This document shows, one piece after another, positions 53,368 to 61,880 of a stretch of DNA of 64,000 bases. The position numbers were made by a program, and so were the translations under genes. Under the pieces are notes generated by a model. It was not told the origin of the DNA and ran no database searches. It was given only the letters and a program-made list of their open reading frames with translations. The stretch spans positions 1,488,001-1,552,000 of the forward strand of contig CAXXPS010000002.1 in the NCBI GenBank assembly GCA_963669415.2, read 5' to 3'. This stretch comes from JAWKWH01 sp963669415. GTDB lineage: Bacteria > Pseudomonadota > Alphaproteobacteria > Rhizobiales > Rhizobiaceae. Within the stretch, counting starts at the first letter, position 1, and each line of letters begins with the position of its first letter.

Positions 53368-53396
53368 CATTATACGATTATGCAAACATTATACAA
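53368..53396 (-). promoter_or_regulatory. Promoter and probable GntR operator of hydantoinase operon
   Basis: On the minus strand TTGTAT (53396-53391), 16-bp spacer, TATAAT (53374-53369) is a near-consensus sigma-70 promoter for the binding-protein operon. CATTATAC occurs twice (53368-53375 and 53387-53394), 19 bp apart, overlapping both promoter boxes. It lies between the divergent GntR gene and the operon, so it is the natural binding site of that regulator. Confidence 0.65.
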
Positions 53397-53420
53397 GAGA
53401 CTATCTGATTGGAGCGAGAA

Positions 53421-54143
53421 TTGAGCGAAGGGAAGGGATCGGGAACTCGCCGCGGCGCACTGCAGGTCTACGATGCGCTACGCGAAGACATTTTGTGGCT
53501 CCGGATAAAACCGGGGACGGCGCTGGATGAAGTTGGCTTGGCCGCGCGGTTCAAGGTTTCGCGCACGCCAATTCGCGAAGCGCTCCTCCTTTTGTCTGGA
53601 GAGAATTTCGTTCAGTTCCTCCCCAATCGCACGACAATCGCTGCGCCGTTTCAACTGGACAATCTGGGAGACTATCTCGATACATTTCTCATTCTTTCGC
53701 GCGGAGCAGTAAGGTCAGCAGCGGTGCGCGGAAAAGCGGATCCATCTGAACTGAATCCTTTCCTGACCGATTATGAGAAAGCGATTGGAGAGCAGCGATT
53801 TCATGATGCGCTGCGTGCCGACAATGCCTTTCGCCGCCATCTGGCCGGACTGAGCGGCAATATTTTCCAGATCAGGTTTTATGACCAGATTCTCGATGCC
53901 GGCGTCAGGTCCAAGGTGCTGCACTATTTTCCGAACGCAACGATCGATGACCTGGACGCGTCGGTGGATGCACTTTCCAGGCTGGCAGAATCCGTTACAG
54001 CCGGCGACCCTGACGAAAGCGACAAGCGAGTGACCGAAATCATCAACGCGGAGTATCGCATTGTGGCAAGGGCGCTCGATCCGAAGGTGGCGCACGATGT
54101 CCGAATGTCAGGCCATCCAGTGGGACTGGAAGAACTCAAATGA
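53421..54143 (+). CDS. GntR family transcriptional regulator (FadR/FCD type)
   Basis: About 240 residues. The N-terminal winged helix has YDALREDILWLRIKPGTALDE and VSRTPIREALLLL (recognition helix), and the C-terminal helical FCD domain carries Asp/His metal ligands such as DNAFRRHLAGLSGN. The start is probably TTG 53421 (GGAG 6 bases upstream); TTG 53409 is also in frame. It overlaps the M24 gene by four bases and is divergent from the hydantoinase operon. It probably represses both sides until the ligand or a breakdown product binds. Confidence 0.88.
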   Translation: MSEGKGSGTRRGALQVYDALREDILWLRIKPGTALDEVGLAARFKVSRTPIREALLLLSGENFVQFLPNRTTIAAPFQLDNLGDYLDTFLILSRGAVRSAAVRGKADPSELNPFLTDYEKAIGEQRFHDALRADNAFRRHLAGLSGNIFQIRFYDQILDAGVRSKVLHYFPNATIDDLDASVDALSRLAESVTAGDPDESDKRVTEIINAEYRIVARALDPKVAHDVRMSGHPVGLEELK

Positions 54144-55246
54144 GCGATTTGTTTGCCAAGCGCCGGGCTCACTTGACCGACATCATAAGGAAAGCTGGTC
54201 TGGACGCTGTCGCGATCGTGCCGGGTCCAAACTTCTACTATCTTTCCGGGTTGCATTTTCACCTGATGGAGCGGCCAACCCTGCTGATCGTGCTGGCTTC
54301 CGGTGAGATCGCCGGAATTATTCCGGAGCTTGAGCGGCTGAAATGGTCGCAAACTTTTCCCGACGCACAGACGTTTTATTGGCAGGACAAGGACGGATTT
54401 GCTGGTGCGTTCGCACGGGCGTCGGAAGAACTCGGCTCCCTTTCCATTGGCGTTGAAGGCCAAAGAATGCGCGCCTTCGAAGCTGACATTCTAAGAGCAC
54501 ATTTTGAAAACGATGCAATCAGCGACGCGCACGATGCACTGAGCGGTTTGAGACTATCCAAAGACAATACGGAAATTGAGGCTACTCAAAAGGCTATCAA
54601 CATCAGCGAGGCAGCGCTTGCTGAGACCATTGACCAGGTGAGAACCGGGATGAGCGAGCGTGAGATCGCCGGGCTTTTGAAAATGCGCATCCTGGCAAAC
54701 GGTGCGGACGGCCTTGCCTTTGATCCGATCGTACTGGCCAGTGGCAATTCGGCAAACCCGCACGGGGTTTCCGGGGATACACAACTGATGGCCGGCGATC
54801 CATTACTGATTGATTTCGGCGCTCAATATGCCGGCTACAACGCCGACATCACACGGTCATTCTTCTGCGAGCGCGCGAGAGACGCTCATGAACAGATTTA
54901 TCAGACGGTTCTTGAAGCAAACCGGCTAGGCCGCTCGATCGCCGGGCCGGCATTGACGGCCCATGAGCTCGACGAAGCGGTGACCGGTGTGTTGGCACAA
55001 TCGCGCTTTGCTGATCTGATTGTGCACAAGACGGGACATGGACTGGGACTTGATATCCATGAAGCACCGCAGGTGATGGCCGGCAATCATGCGCAACTGG
55101 TCGAAGGTGCGCTGGTGACCATAGAGCCCGGTCTCTACCTGAAGGGAGGGATCGGCATCAGGATCGAGGATGACGTTTTAATTGAGGTAGGCGGTTGCCG
55201 TTCACTCACGAGTTTCCCGCGCGAATTGACGATTATAGGTGGCTGA
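54140..55246 (+). CDS. M24 family metallohydrolase (Xaa-Pro peptidase/ectoine-hydrolase-like)
   Basis: About 368 residues. A creatinase N-domain is followed by the pita-bread domain with all five metal ligands: Asp in LIDFGAQ, Asp in NADITRSF, His in TGHGLGLDIHEAP, Glu in VTIEPGLY and Glu in GIRIEDDV. Members cleave X-Pro peptides, creatine or the ectoine ring. Co-transcribed with the GntR gene and opposite the hydantoinase operon, it more likely cleaves the opened amide (for example an N-carbamoyl or cyclic-amidine intermediate) than a peptide. Confidence 0.87.
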   Translation: MSDLFAKRRAHLTDIIRKAGLDAVAIVPGPNFYYLSGLHFHLMERPTLLIVLASGEIAGIIPELERLKWSQTFPDAQTFYWQDKDGFAGAFARASEELGSLSIGVEGQRMRAFEADILRAHFENDAISDAHDALSGLRLSKDNTEIEATQKAINISEAALAETIDQVRTGMSEREIAGLLKMRILANGADGLAFDPIVLASGNSANPHGVSGDTQLMAGDPLLIDFGAQYAGYNADITRSFFCERARDAHEQIYQTVLEANRLGRSIAGPALTAHELDEAVTGVLAQSRFADLIVHKTGHGLGLDIHEAPQVMAGNHAQLVEGALVTIEPGLYLKGGIGIRIEDDVLIEVGGCRSLTSFPRELTIIGG

Positions 55247-55250
55247 CAAA

Positions 55251-55730
55251 ATGAGTGGGATAGGTCAATTCATGGAGGTTGCCGAAACCGGATCACCTGA
55301 AGACATATTCCGGCAATTGGATCAACTGGTGCAGGAATCCATCGGCGCGATCATTTTCACATGCTCGACATTTGATACCCGCACTCGCATGGCAAGGCGC
55401 GTCTATACAAACCAGCAAGATGCCTATCCGACATCCGGTCTAAAAGAGATCATTCCCAACCCTTGGACCGAGATCGTACTGGACAGAGGGGAAACATTCG
55501 TCGCCAATTCCATAGGTGATATCGCGCAGGTATTTCCCGATCACGTGCTGATTGCCAGTCTGGGTTGCGGTTCAGTCGTCAATTTGCCGGTTAAGCTTGC
55601 CTCCCGGTTTTTGGGCACGGTGAATATGCTGCATGAAGCAGACTATTTTACCGAAGAACGCATGGGGCGCCTGTCAATGATCAAGCCGGCGGCGGTGATC
55701 GCCTTTGCCGCACTGAATTTGCAAGATTGA
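55251..55730 (+). CDS. Small GAF-domain protein
   Basis: About 159 residues, essentially a single GAF fold: FTCSTFDTRTRMARRVYTNQ at the start, ANSIGDIAQVFPDH, and LGCGSVVNLPVKLASRFLGTVNML (as LGCGSVVNLP and RFLGTVNML). No output domain is present. ATG 55251 has AGGTGG 8 bases upstream; GTG 55239 is an alternative that would overlap the M24 stop. Free GAF proteins can bind small molecules or act as enzymes (free methionine sulfoxide reductase). Its place in a hydantoinase operon suggests ligand sensing or an accessory enzymatic step. Confidence 0.75.
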   Translation: MSGIGQFMEVAETGSPEDIFRQLDQLVQESIGAIIFTCSTFDTRTRMARRVYTNQQDAYPTSGLKEIIPNPWTEIVLDRGETFVANSIGDIAQVFPDHVLIASLGCGSVVNLPVKLASRFLGTVNMLHEADYFTEERMGRLSMIKPAAVIAFAALNLQD

Positions 55731-55778
55731 TCAGCTATCAATGTATTGCTGGCACAGCAGCAAGCTCTTCAGCATCAA

Positions 55779-55816
55779 AAATTGCCTGAAAAGCCATTTT
55801 TCCAGCGTGGCAATTT
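55779..55816. terminator. Possible bidirectional terminator between convergent operons
   Basis: AAATTGCC (55779-55786) pairs with GGCAATTT (55809-55816), and inside the loop GAAAA can pair with TTTTC. A/T runs flank both sides of the hairpin. It sits in the 125-base gap between the GAF gene (plus) and the OppC-like gene (minus), where a shared terminator is expected. Confidence 0.5.
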
Positions 55817-55855
55817 AACCAGGCATCCATAAGTCCAATGCAGCCTCGACTTCGG

Positions 55856-56782
55856 TTATGACCGGAGCCGTGGGTCCAGTGCATCGCGGAGCCCATCGCC
55901 GACAAAGTTGACGCTCAACACGCTGAGTGAGATTGCCAAGCCCGGCCATATCACCCGTTCCGGTGTAATCGCGATGAAGTTGACTCCGTCATAGAGCAGC
56001 CGGCCCCAGGTCGGGAAATCGGACGGGAAGCCCAAGCCGAGGAACGAGAGCGCGCTTTCCGTGATAATTGCGTTGGCAATTCCGAGCGTTGCGGAAACCA
56101 TGATCGGGCTCAGAACATTTGGCAGAATGTGGCGCGAAATGATGCGCTGCTGCCGAGTCCCGATTGATCGGGCGGCAAGCACGAATTCCTGTTCCTTGAC
56201 CGCGAGCACGTCCCCTCGAACAATGCGGGCTGTCTGCATCCAACTGGTTATTCCGATAACGAAAACGATCAAAAGGAAGATACCGGTTTCAGGCCCGAAC
56301 AAGTTCCTGAGTGTGTCTCGGAACAGCATGATGATGACCAGCAGAAGCGGCAGAAGCGGCAACGCAAGAAACAGGTCGGTAAAGCGCATCAATGGCCCGT
56401 CAAGCCATTTGATAAATCCTGCCAGAACACCAATCAGCGTACCAAGAAATAACGACAGCAACATCGCAGTCACGCCGACAGCCAGCGATATTCGCCCGCC
56501 CGCAAGAACCTGGGCAAACATGTCGCGCCCCAGATTGTCCGTGCCCATCGGGTGTTTGAAAGATGGGCCCTGGTTCTTGGATCGAATATCAAGGAACTGG
56601 GGATCGATGTCGTGGAAATAGGGGCCGAAAACGATCAACAACACGATCGCGAAAAATATCACGGCGCCAGCGACGCCACCCTTGTGGGCCAGAAACTGAC
56701 GCCAGACATCACCCCAGAGCGAGCGGGCTTCCGCGGTTTGCGCCTCGTCGAGACGAGATCCGGTGACCGGTGCGTCAGTCAT
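55856..56782 (-). CDS. Oligopeptide/dipeptide ABC transporter permease (OppC/DppC-like)
   Basis: About 308 residues: an N-terminal cytoplasmic leader and OppC_N segment, then HPMGTDNLGRDMFAQVLAGGR, the hallmark of OppC/DppC, and EFVLAARSIGTRQQRII (EAA loop), with about six membrane segments. The start overlaps the OppB-like stop by eight bases. Last gene of the five-gene operon. Confidence 0.92.
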   Translation of the reverse strand: MTDAPVTGSRLDEAQTAEARSLWGDVWRQFLAHKGGVAGAVIFFAIVLLIVFGPYFHDIDPQFLDIRSKNQGPSFKHPMGTDNLGRDMFAQVLAGGRISLAVGVTAMLLSLFLGTLIGVLAGFIKWLDGPLMRFTDLFLALPLLPLLLVIIMLFRDTLRNLFGPETGIFLLIVFVIGITSWMQTARIVRGDVLAVKEQEFVLAARSIGTRQQRIISRHILPNVLSPIMVSATLGIANAIITESALSFLGLGFPSDFPTWGRLLYDGVNFIAITPERVIWPGLAISLSVLSVNFVGDGLRDALDPRLRS

Positions 56783-57788
56783 AGCGTATCCTCGGATCGA
56801 GAATGCCGTAAAGTACGTCGGCGATCAGGTTAAACAGGATGATCAGGACCGCGAAGATGAAAGTAAGTGTCTGAACCAGCGGGATATCGGCACCCTGGAT
56901 ACCGATGATCAACAATTGGCCCAGCCCGTTCACGCGGAATATTTGCTCAGTGATGATCGCGCCGGAGAAAATCTGCGGGATACCGAGAGCGATGACGGTA
57001 ATGACGGGAATCATGCTGTTCCTGAGAACATGGACCAGGAGAACAATTGTCTCGGACATGCCTTTTGCACGGGCGGTTCGAACGTAATCCATATTGAGAT
57101 TGTCGAGCATGGACGCGCGCACGAAACGCGACAGTTGTGCAGCGTTGAAAAACGCCAGCACCATGACCGGCATGATCATCTGTTTGACCTGCACCCAGAA
57201 ACTGGCGAGGTCATTCACCTCGTGAGTAGTGTCATAAATCGAAGGCAACCATTGCAGTTGAACACTGAAGATGACGATCAGCACAACACCTGTGAAGAAT
57301 GTCGGAACCGAGAAACCGACCATGGATACAAACGAGCCGACCTGGTCGAAGATCGAGTATTGCTTGTAGGCGGAGATAATACCGATCGGCAGCGCAATCA
57401 GGATGCCAACCACGTAGGACATGCCGACAACCCAAAGCGTCTGCGGCATACGCTCGACGATCAGATCAACTACCGGGCTTCTCGTTGCCCAGGACCGTAT
57501 CCGCAACCGGTCTTCAGATCCGGCAAATTCGAACCCGAACATCTGCTCAATCACATTGAGCGGTTCGTTGATGAAAAACTGTTCCAGCCATTTCATGTAC
57601 CGGATGTGAAACGGTTGGCCCAGGCCAAGGTTTTCCCTGATCTGTTCGCGGACGTCTGGCGGGATTGTCAAAGGCAGATTGCCGGTCGGATCGTTGGGCG
57701 CCAGATCCAGAAGCGCAAAGATGATGAAGCTGATGACCAACAATGTTGGTACAGCAAACATTAGTCGCCTGAACGTGAAGTTCAGCAT
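56775..57788 (-). CDS. Oligopeptide/dipeptide ABC transporter permease (OppB/DppB-like)
   Basis: About 337 residues, about six membrane segments. Opens MLNFTFRRLMFAVPTLLVIS, with LGLGQPFHIRYMKWL and the EAA loop YVRTARAKGMSETIVLLVHVLRN (split YVRTARAKGMSE and TIVLLVHVLRN), typical of OppB/DppB. ATG 57788 lies 97 bases after the binding-protein gene, separated by the terminator-like hairpin at 57841-57873, so permease expression probably depends on read-through. Confidence 0.92.
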   Translation of the reverse strand: MLNFTFRRLMFAVPTLLVISFIIFALLDLAPNDPTGNLPLTIPPDVREQIRENLGLGQPFHIRYMKWLEQFFINEPLNVIEQMFGFEFAGSEDRLRIRSWATRSPVVDLIVERMPQTLWVVGMSYVVGILIALPIGIISAYKQYSIFDQVGSFVSMVGFSVPTFFTGVVLIVIFSVQLQWLPSIYDTTHEVNDLASFWVQVKQMIMPVMVLAFFNAAQLSRFVRASMLDNLNMDYVRTARAKGMSETIVLLVHVLRNSMIPVITVIALGIPQIFSGAIITEQIFRVNGLGQLLIIGIQGADIPLVQTLTFIFAVLIILFNLIADVLYGILDPRIRYD

Positions 57789-57840
57789 CCCGCGCCCCCT
57801 TTACATGCGCTATCTTCGAACAGGTCCGTGCACTGTCTAT

Positions 57841-57873
57841 TGAAAAGCCCGCACGTTTTGCGCGGGCTTTTCA
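57841..57873 (-). terminator. Intraoperon terminator-like hairpin after OppA gene
   Basis: A perfect 12-bp stem, TGAAAAGCCCGC (57841-57852) with GCGGGCTTTTCA (57862-57873), has a 9-nt loop and a GC core flanked by A/T runs, so it could stop transcription from either side. It lies just past the OppA-like stop (57886) and before OppB. It would give more binding protein than permease. Confidence 0.75.
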
Positions 57874-57885
57874 TGTGTCAGTTCA

Positions 57886-59586
57886 TTATTTGGCGCGGGA
57901 CCAGTCTTCGATGTTCCACAGCTCTGAATCCCAGCTGTTCATCCGCACACCTTCAAGCGTGACTGAATGCGCGGACACATCACCACGGTGAATGAGCGGA
58001 ATCATTGCGCCAAAGTCCATGAGCATGTCGTTCATCTTCATGGCCAGTGCCGCCCGGTCATCGAGCGCCGCTGTTTTACCCATTTCGGCTGAGAGCTTGT
58101 CATACTCATCATTGCAATAGCGCGGCATGTTGTTGCCCAGCCACTGGTTCGCCGGCGTAGGTGCTTCCGCACAGATCCAGTTTGCCATATATTTTTCCGG
58201 ATCGGTCCCGTCGAAATTATTCGTGTACATTTCAATGTCCGCGAAGAATTTCTGGAACGTGTCGGGGCTCGACTGATCGCCGCCGAAGAACACGGCCGCA
58301 TCGATGTTGCGCAGCTCGGTTTCAACCCCGATTGCCGACCACATCTGCTTGATGAGAGCCTGTGTTCCCTGACGTACCGAGTTGGTCGAAGTTTGATAAA
58401 GTATCGAAAGACGAACCCCGTCTTTTGCCCGGATCCCGTCAGAGCCACGAGCCCAACCGGCGTCATCGAGCAGCTTGTTGGCTGCATCGACATCCTGTGT
58501 CTTGCACCAGTCATTGTTGGTGGAAGCGTAAATAGCGGGGGCGGGAAGCACGTTACAGGTCACCTGACCAGCCGCGCCGTAGCCGGCATCGACCAGGATC
58601 TGACGGTCAATTGCCAGCGACAGAGCCCGGCGAACTGCCGGGTCGCCCAGGAAGGGGTGGGAATGTTTTGCGGTGGCCCGTTCGTCGCCCAGTGCCGGAT
58701 CCGGATTGGTCAAGTTGACCATCAGGCGCTCAACGGATGTTCCAAATGAAGTGACAACCTTGCCTTTTCCTGCAGCTGCCATTTGCGCCAGCACTTCCGG
58801 CTCAACCTGCAAATTCCAGGCATAATCGAACTCACCGGTTTCCAACACGGAGCGAGCCGCTGAAGCTGCGTCGCCACCGCCCTTGAATGTTGCGGTCGCG
58901 AATGCCGGTTTGGCCGGATCGCGATACATCGGGTTGGCTTCGTAGGTCACGACGTCGTTAGCCTTGAACTCAACGACCTTGAATGGGCCTGTTCCGGTTG
59001 GGTTAAAATTCTGGTCGGTGCACTCTGGTGCCTTCGCACCCATGCAATCCTTGAACTGCGCAGCCTGGATGATCGGAGCCGTGGTTCCCACGAATGGTCC
59101 GTAAGGAAATGGCTTTGGCACACCAAATGTGATCTTGACGGTCAGATCATCGACTGCTTCCACGTTGGACACGTCGGTAAAGTTGGACAAAGCGTTACAG
59201 CCGCCTGCGGGGTCCATGCAGTAGTTCGCGGAAAAGACGACATCGTTGGCGGTCAGCGGTGTGCCATCAGACCAGACAACACCCTCTTTCAGTTTCCAGG
59301 TGATTGAGGTCAAATCGGCGGAAACACCGCCATTTTCAACTGTCGGAATTTCCGACGCCAATGCCGGCACCATGTTGCCGTTTTCATCGTAGTAGGCGAG
59401 AGGTTCCAGTACCATCGAGGAAGACTCGATATCCTTTGTGCCACCGGACAAATATGGATTGAGGATCGATGCGGCCTGCCAATAGATGATGTTGAGATGG
59501 CCGTCGCTTCCTCGCTCGGCGCTTGCGGCAGAGGTCATTGCGAATGCAGCCGCTGAAGCAAGCAATAGTGTTTTGATTTTCATCAT
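57886..59586 (-). CDS. Peptide-type ABC transporter substrate-binding protein (family 5)
   Basis: About 566 residues, SBP_bac_5 family. Signal peptide KTLLLASAAAFAMTSAASA, mature start near ERGSDG, then the family signature region WKLKEGVVWSDGTPLTANDVVFS (as WKLKEGVVWSDGTPLTAND). GGGAGA precedes the two adjacent ATGs at 59586 and 59583. Family 5 proteins bind peptides, opines, nickel or glycosides; with DppBCDF-like partners this is a complete importer. Confidence 0.92.
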   Translation of the reverse strand: MMKIKTLLLASAAAFAMTSAASAERGSDGHLNIIYWQAASILNPYLSGGTKDIESSSMVLEPLAYYDENGNMVPALASEIPTVENGGVSADLTSITWKLKEGVVWSDGTPLTANDVVFSANYCMDPAGGCNALSNFTDVSNVEAVDDLTVKITFGVPKPFPYGPFVGTTAPIIQAAQFKDCMGAKAPECTDQNFNPTGTGPFKVVEFKANDVVTYEANPMYRDPAKPAFATATFKGGGDAASAARSVLETGEFDYAWNLQVEPEVLAQMAAAGKGKVVTSFGTSVERLMVNLTNPDPALGDERATAKHSHPFLGDPAVRRALSLAIDRQILVDAGYGAAGQVTCNVLPAPAIYASTNNDWCKTQDVDAANKLLDDAGWARGSDGIRAKDGVRLSILYQTSTNSVRQGTQALIKQMWSAIGVETELRNIDAAVFFGGDQSSPDTFQKFFADIEMYTNNFDGTDPEKYMANWICAEAPTPANQWLGNNMPRYCNDEYDKLSAEMGKTAALDDRAALAMKMNDMLMDFGAMIPLIHRGDVSAHSVTLEGVRMNSWDSELWNIEDWSRAK

Positions 59587-59689
59587 GTTCTCCCGTTTTT
59601 TTGGTCTTTTGACTTCCTGGTTCGCGCGTCTTTATTGTTTTCGCGCTGTCATACCGATGCTGGTTGGAATTCCGATTGTCCTCCTTCAG

Positions 59690-60706
59690 TTACTCGGCAA
59701 AATGGCAGGCGACATGGTGACCGCGTCCCAGTTGTCGCCAAGTTGGCATCACTTCATTGCATTTTGCAACCGCAATCGGACACCGCGTGCAGAAACGGCA
59801 GCCCTCAGGTGGATTGGCCGCACCCGGCACATCTCCGGTCAGCAATATTCGCTCACGCTGCGCCTCGATTTCCGGATCCGGTATAGGCACTGCAGACAAG
59901 AGCGCCTTCGTGTAAGGATGTTTGGGTGAAGAAAATAGTTCGTCGACCGGCGCGAGTTCGGCAATCTTTCCAAGATACATCACTGCCACATTGTCGGCGA
60001 AATGCCGTACCATTGACAGGTCATGGCTGATAAACAGGTAGGTCAGTCCCAGCCGGTCCTGCAATTCTTCAAGAAGATTAATGACTTGTGCTTGGATTGA
60101 GACATCGAGCGCCGCAATCGGCTCATCACAGACAATCAGGTCAGGATCGAGTGCCAGGGCGCGAGCTATACCGATACGCTGACGCTGGCCACCCGAGAAT
60201 TCGTGCGGATAGCGATCGGCAAATTTCGGATTGAGTCCAACCGCGTCAAGAAGCTCCTGCACGCGGGCCTGCTTGGCTGCGCCTCGCACGCGTCCATGCT
60301 CTTCCAGCGGCTCTGCGATAATCGATCCAACTGTCATCCTGGGATTGAGGCAGGCCTGCGGGTCCTGAAATATCATCTGCATACGCGGACGCATGTCGCG
60401 TAGCTCGGAACCATGAAGTGCGGTGATGTCGACGCCGTCAAAATGCACCTGACCGGTGGTTGGCTCGTACAACCGCATGATCACGCGCCCGGTGGTAGAC
60501 TTCCCGCAACCACTCTCACCCACCAAACCGAGTGTTTGCCCGCGTTTGATGTCGAAGCTGACATCGTCCAGAGCCTTAATCGATCCCACCTGGCGGCGAA
60601 CTACACCCTTGTAAATCGGGAAATGCATGCTGATATTGCGCACGCTCAGAACGGCATCCTTGTCCGGTGGTGCGGGGTTGCCCGAAGTCGTAGCGTCCTC
60701 AAGCAT
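59690..60706 (-). CDS. Oligopeptide ABC transporter ATP-binding protein (OppF-like)
   Basis: About 338 residues: Walker A GLVGESGCGKSTTGR, signature EFSGGQRQRIGIARAL, Walker B LIVCDEPIAALDVS, and the C-terminal oligo_HPY cysteine region CRFCTRCPIAVAKC that binds an Fe-S cluster in some relatives. ATG 60706 has GGGAG 7 bases upstream and overlaps the OppD-like stop. Confidence 0.92.
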   Translation of the reverse strand: MLEDATTSGNPAPPDKDAVLSVRNISMHFPIYKGVVRRQVGSIKALDDVSFDIKRGQTLGLVGESGCGKSTTGRVIMRLYEPTTGQVHFDGVDITALHGSELRDMRPRMQMIFQDPQACLNPRMTVGSIIAEPLEEHGRVRGAAKQARVQELLDAVGLNPKFADRYPHEFSGGQRQRIGIARALALDPDLIVCDEPIAALDVSIQAQVINLLEELQDRLGLTYLFISHDLSMVRHFADNVAVMYLGKIAELAPVDELFSSPKHPYTKALLSAVPIPDPEIEAQRERILLTGDVPGAANPPEGCRFCTRCPIAVAKCNEVMPTWRQLGRGHHVACHFAE

Positions 60707-61715
60707 CGGCCGACTCCCTTTCTTCAGCGGCAACAAGCCAGCAAGCTGCCTCGTGTCCGTCACTCACAGGCAGAAGCGCAGGGTTCTCTCCAAGACAGCG
60801 TTCGGTCACGTAGCGACACCGGGGCGCGAACGGACAAGCTTTGGGAAACGCGGTCATCAACGGGGGCTGCCCGCCAATGCTGGTCAGCTTCTCGTCCCTC
60901 TCGCCAGAAAGGCTGGGCAAGGTTTCCAACAATGCCTGCGTATAGGGATGTTTCGGATTAGCGTAGAGTTCCTCTACCTTCGCCTGCTCAACGACGGACC
61001 CGGCATACATGACCAAAACCCGATCAGCGATTCCCGCAACAACACCCAAATCATGGGTGATCCAGACGATCGCCATTCCAAGTTCCTGGCGTAGCTTCTT
61101 TATGAGTTCGACAATCTGTGCCTGAATGGTCACATCGAGTGCTGTAGTAGGTTCATCAGCAATCAACACTTTCGGGTCGCAGGCCAGCGCGATCGCGATC
61201 ATGACCCTTTGACGCATGCCGCCTGAAAACTGATGCGGATAGTCGTTGATGCGTTCCGCCGCTTTGGGAATACCGACCAGTTCGAGCAGCTCAATTGCGC
61301 GTGTCCTGGCTGCTTTTCTATTCAGGCCGAGGTGCTCTCGCAGTGGTTCAGTCAACTGATAACCAACCGTGAATACCGGATTGAGCGATGTCATCGGGTC
61401 CTGGAAAATGAAACCGATATCCCCACCGCGAATCGCGCGCAATTCTTCAGGACCCAGTTGCAAAAGATCCCTGCCATCGAGTTTGGCGGTACCGGACACT
61501 ATCTGGGCCGGTGGCATCGGCAGGAGCTTCATCAGCGCCATCATGGTGACGCTTTTTCCGGAACCGCTTTCGCCGACGACACCGAGCAGTTCGCCCGGCT
61601 TGAGGCTGAAACTGACTCCGTTTACCGCATAAATAGTGGTTTCCCGCGTTCTGAACACGGTTTGAAGATCAGATACTTCCAAGACCGGATTATTGTTATT
61701 GATTCCGGAACTCAC
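60699..61715 (-). CDS. Oligopeptide ABC transporter ATP-binding protein (OppD-like)
   Basis: About 338 residues: Walker A GVVGESGSGKSVTM, signature QFSGGMRQRVMIAIAL, Walker B LIADEPTTALDVT, and C-terminal CPFAPRCRYVTERC. The start codon is GTG 61715 with AAGG upstream. First gene of the operon OppD-F-A-B-C, an unusual order because the ATPases precede the binding protein. Divergent from the lyxose-isomerase-like gene across 165 bases. Confidence 0.9.
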   Translation of the reverse strand: MSSGINNNNPVLEVSDLQTVFRTRETTIYAVNGVSFSLKPGELLGVVGESGSGKSVTMMALMKLLPMPPAQIVSGTAKLDGRDLLQLGPEELRAIRGGDIGFIFQDPMTSLNPVFTVGYQLTEPLREHLGLNRKAARTRAIELLELVGIPKAAERINDYPHQFSGGMRQRVMIAIALACDPKVLIADEPTTALDVTIQAQIVELIKKLRQELGMAIVWITHDLGVVAGIADRVLVMYAGSVVEQAKVEELYANPKHPYTQALLETLPSLSGERDEKLTSIGGQPPLMTAFPKACPFAPRCRYVTERCLGENPALLPVSDGHEAACWLVAAEERESADA

Positions 61716-61880
61716 ACTCGCACACCTTCCCCCACAGCTGGTTGCAATACCGTACTCTAGTCATTCTGCAATCTGGTGCAACACAATCCTTCGTCAGTCG
61801 CTTGACGTGACGGAAATGCAAGCGATATCACAGCCTCAAACGTACCAATTGGCAGCGCCGCTTCGGATGAAAGATCGACT

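Noticed and set aside
56763..57764. Plus-strand open frame of about 330 codons opposite the OppB-like permease
   Set aside because: Composition (Asp, His, Gln rich) is that of an antisense shadow of a membrane protein; the permease is unambiguous.
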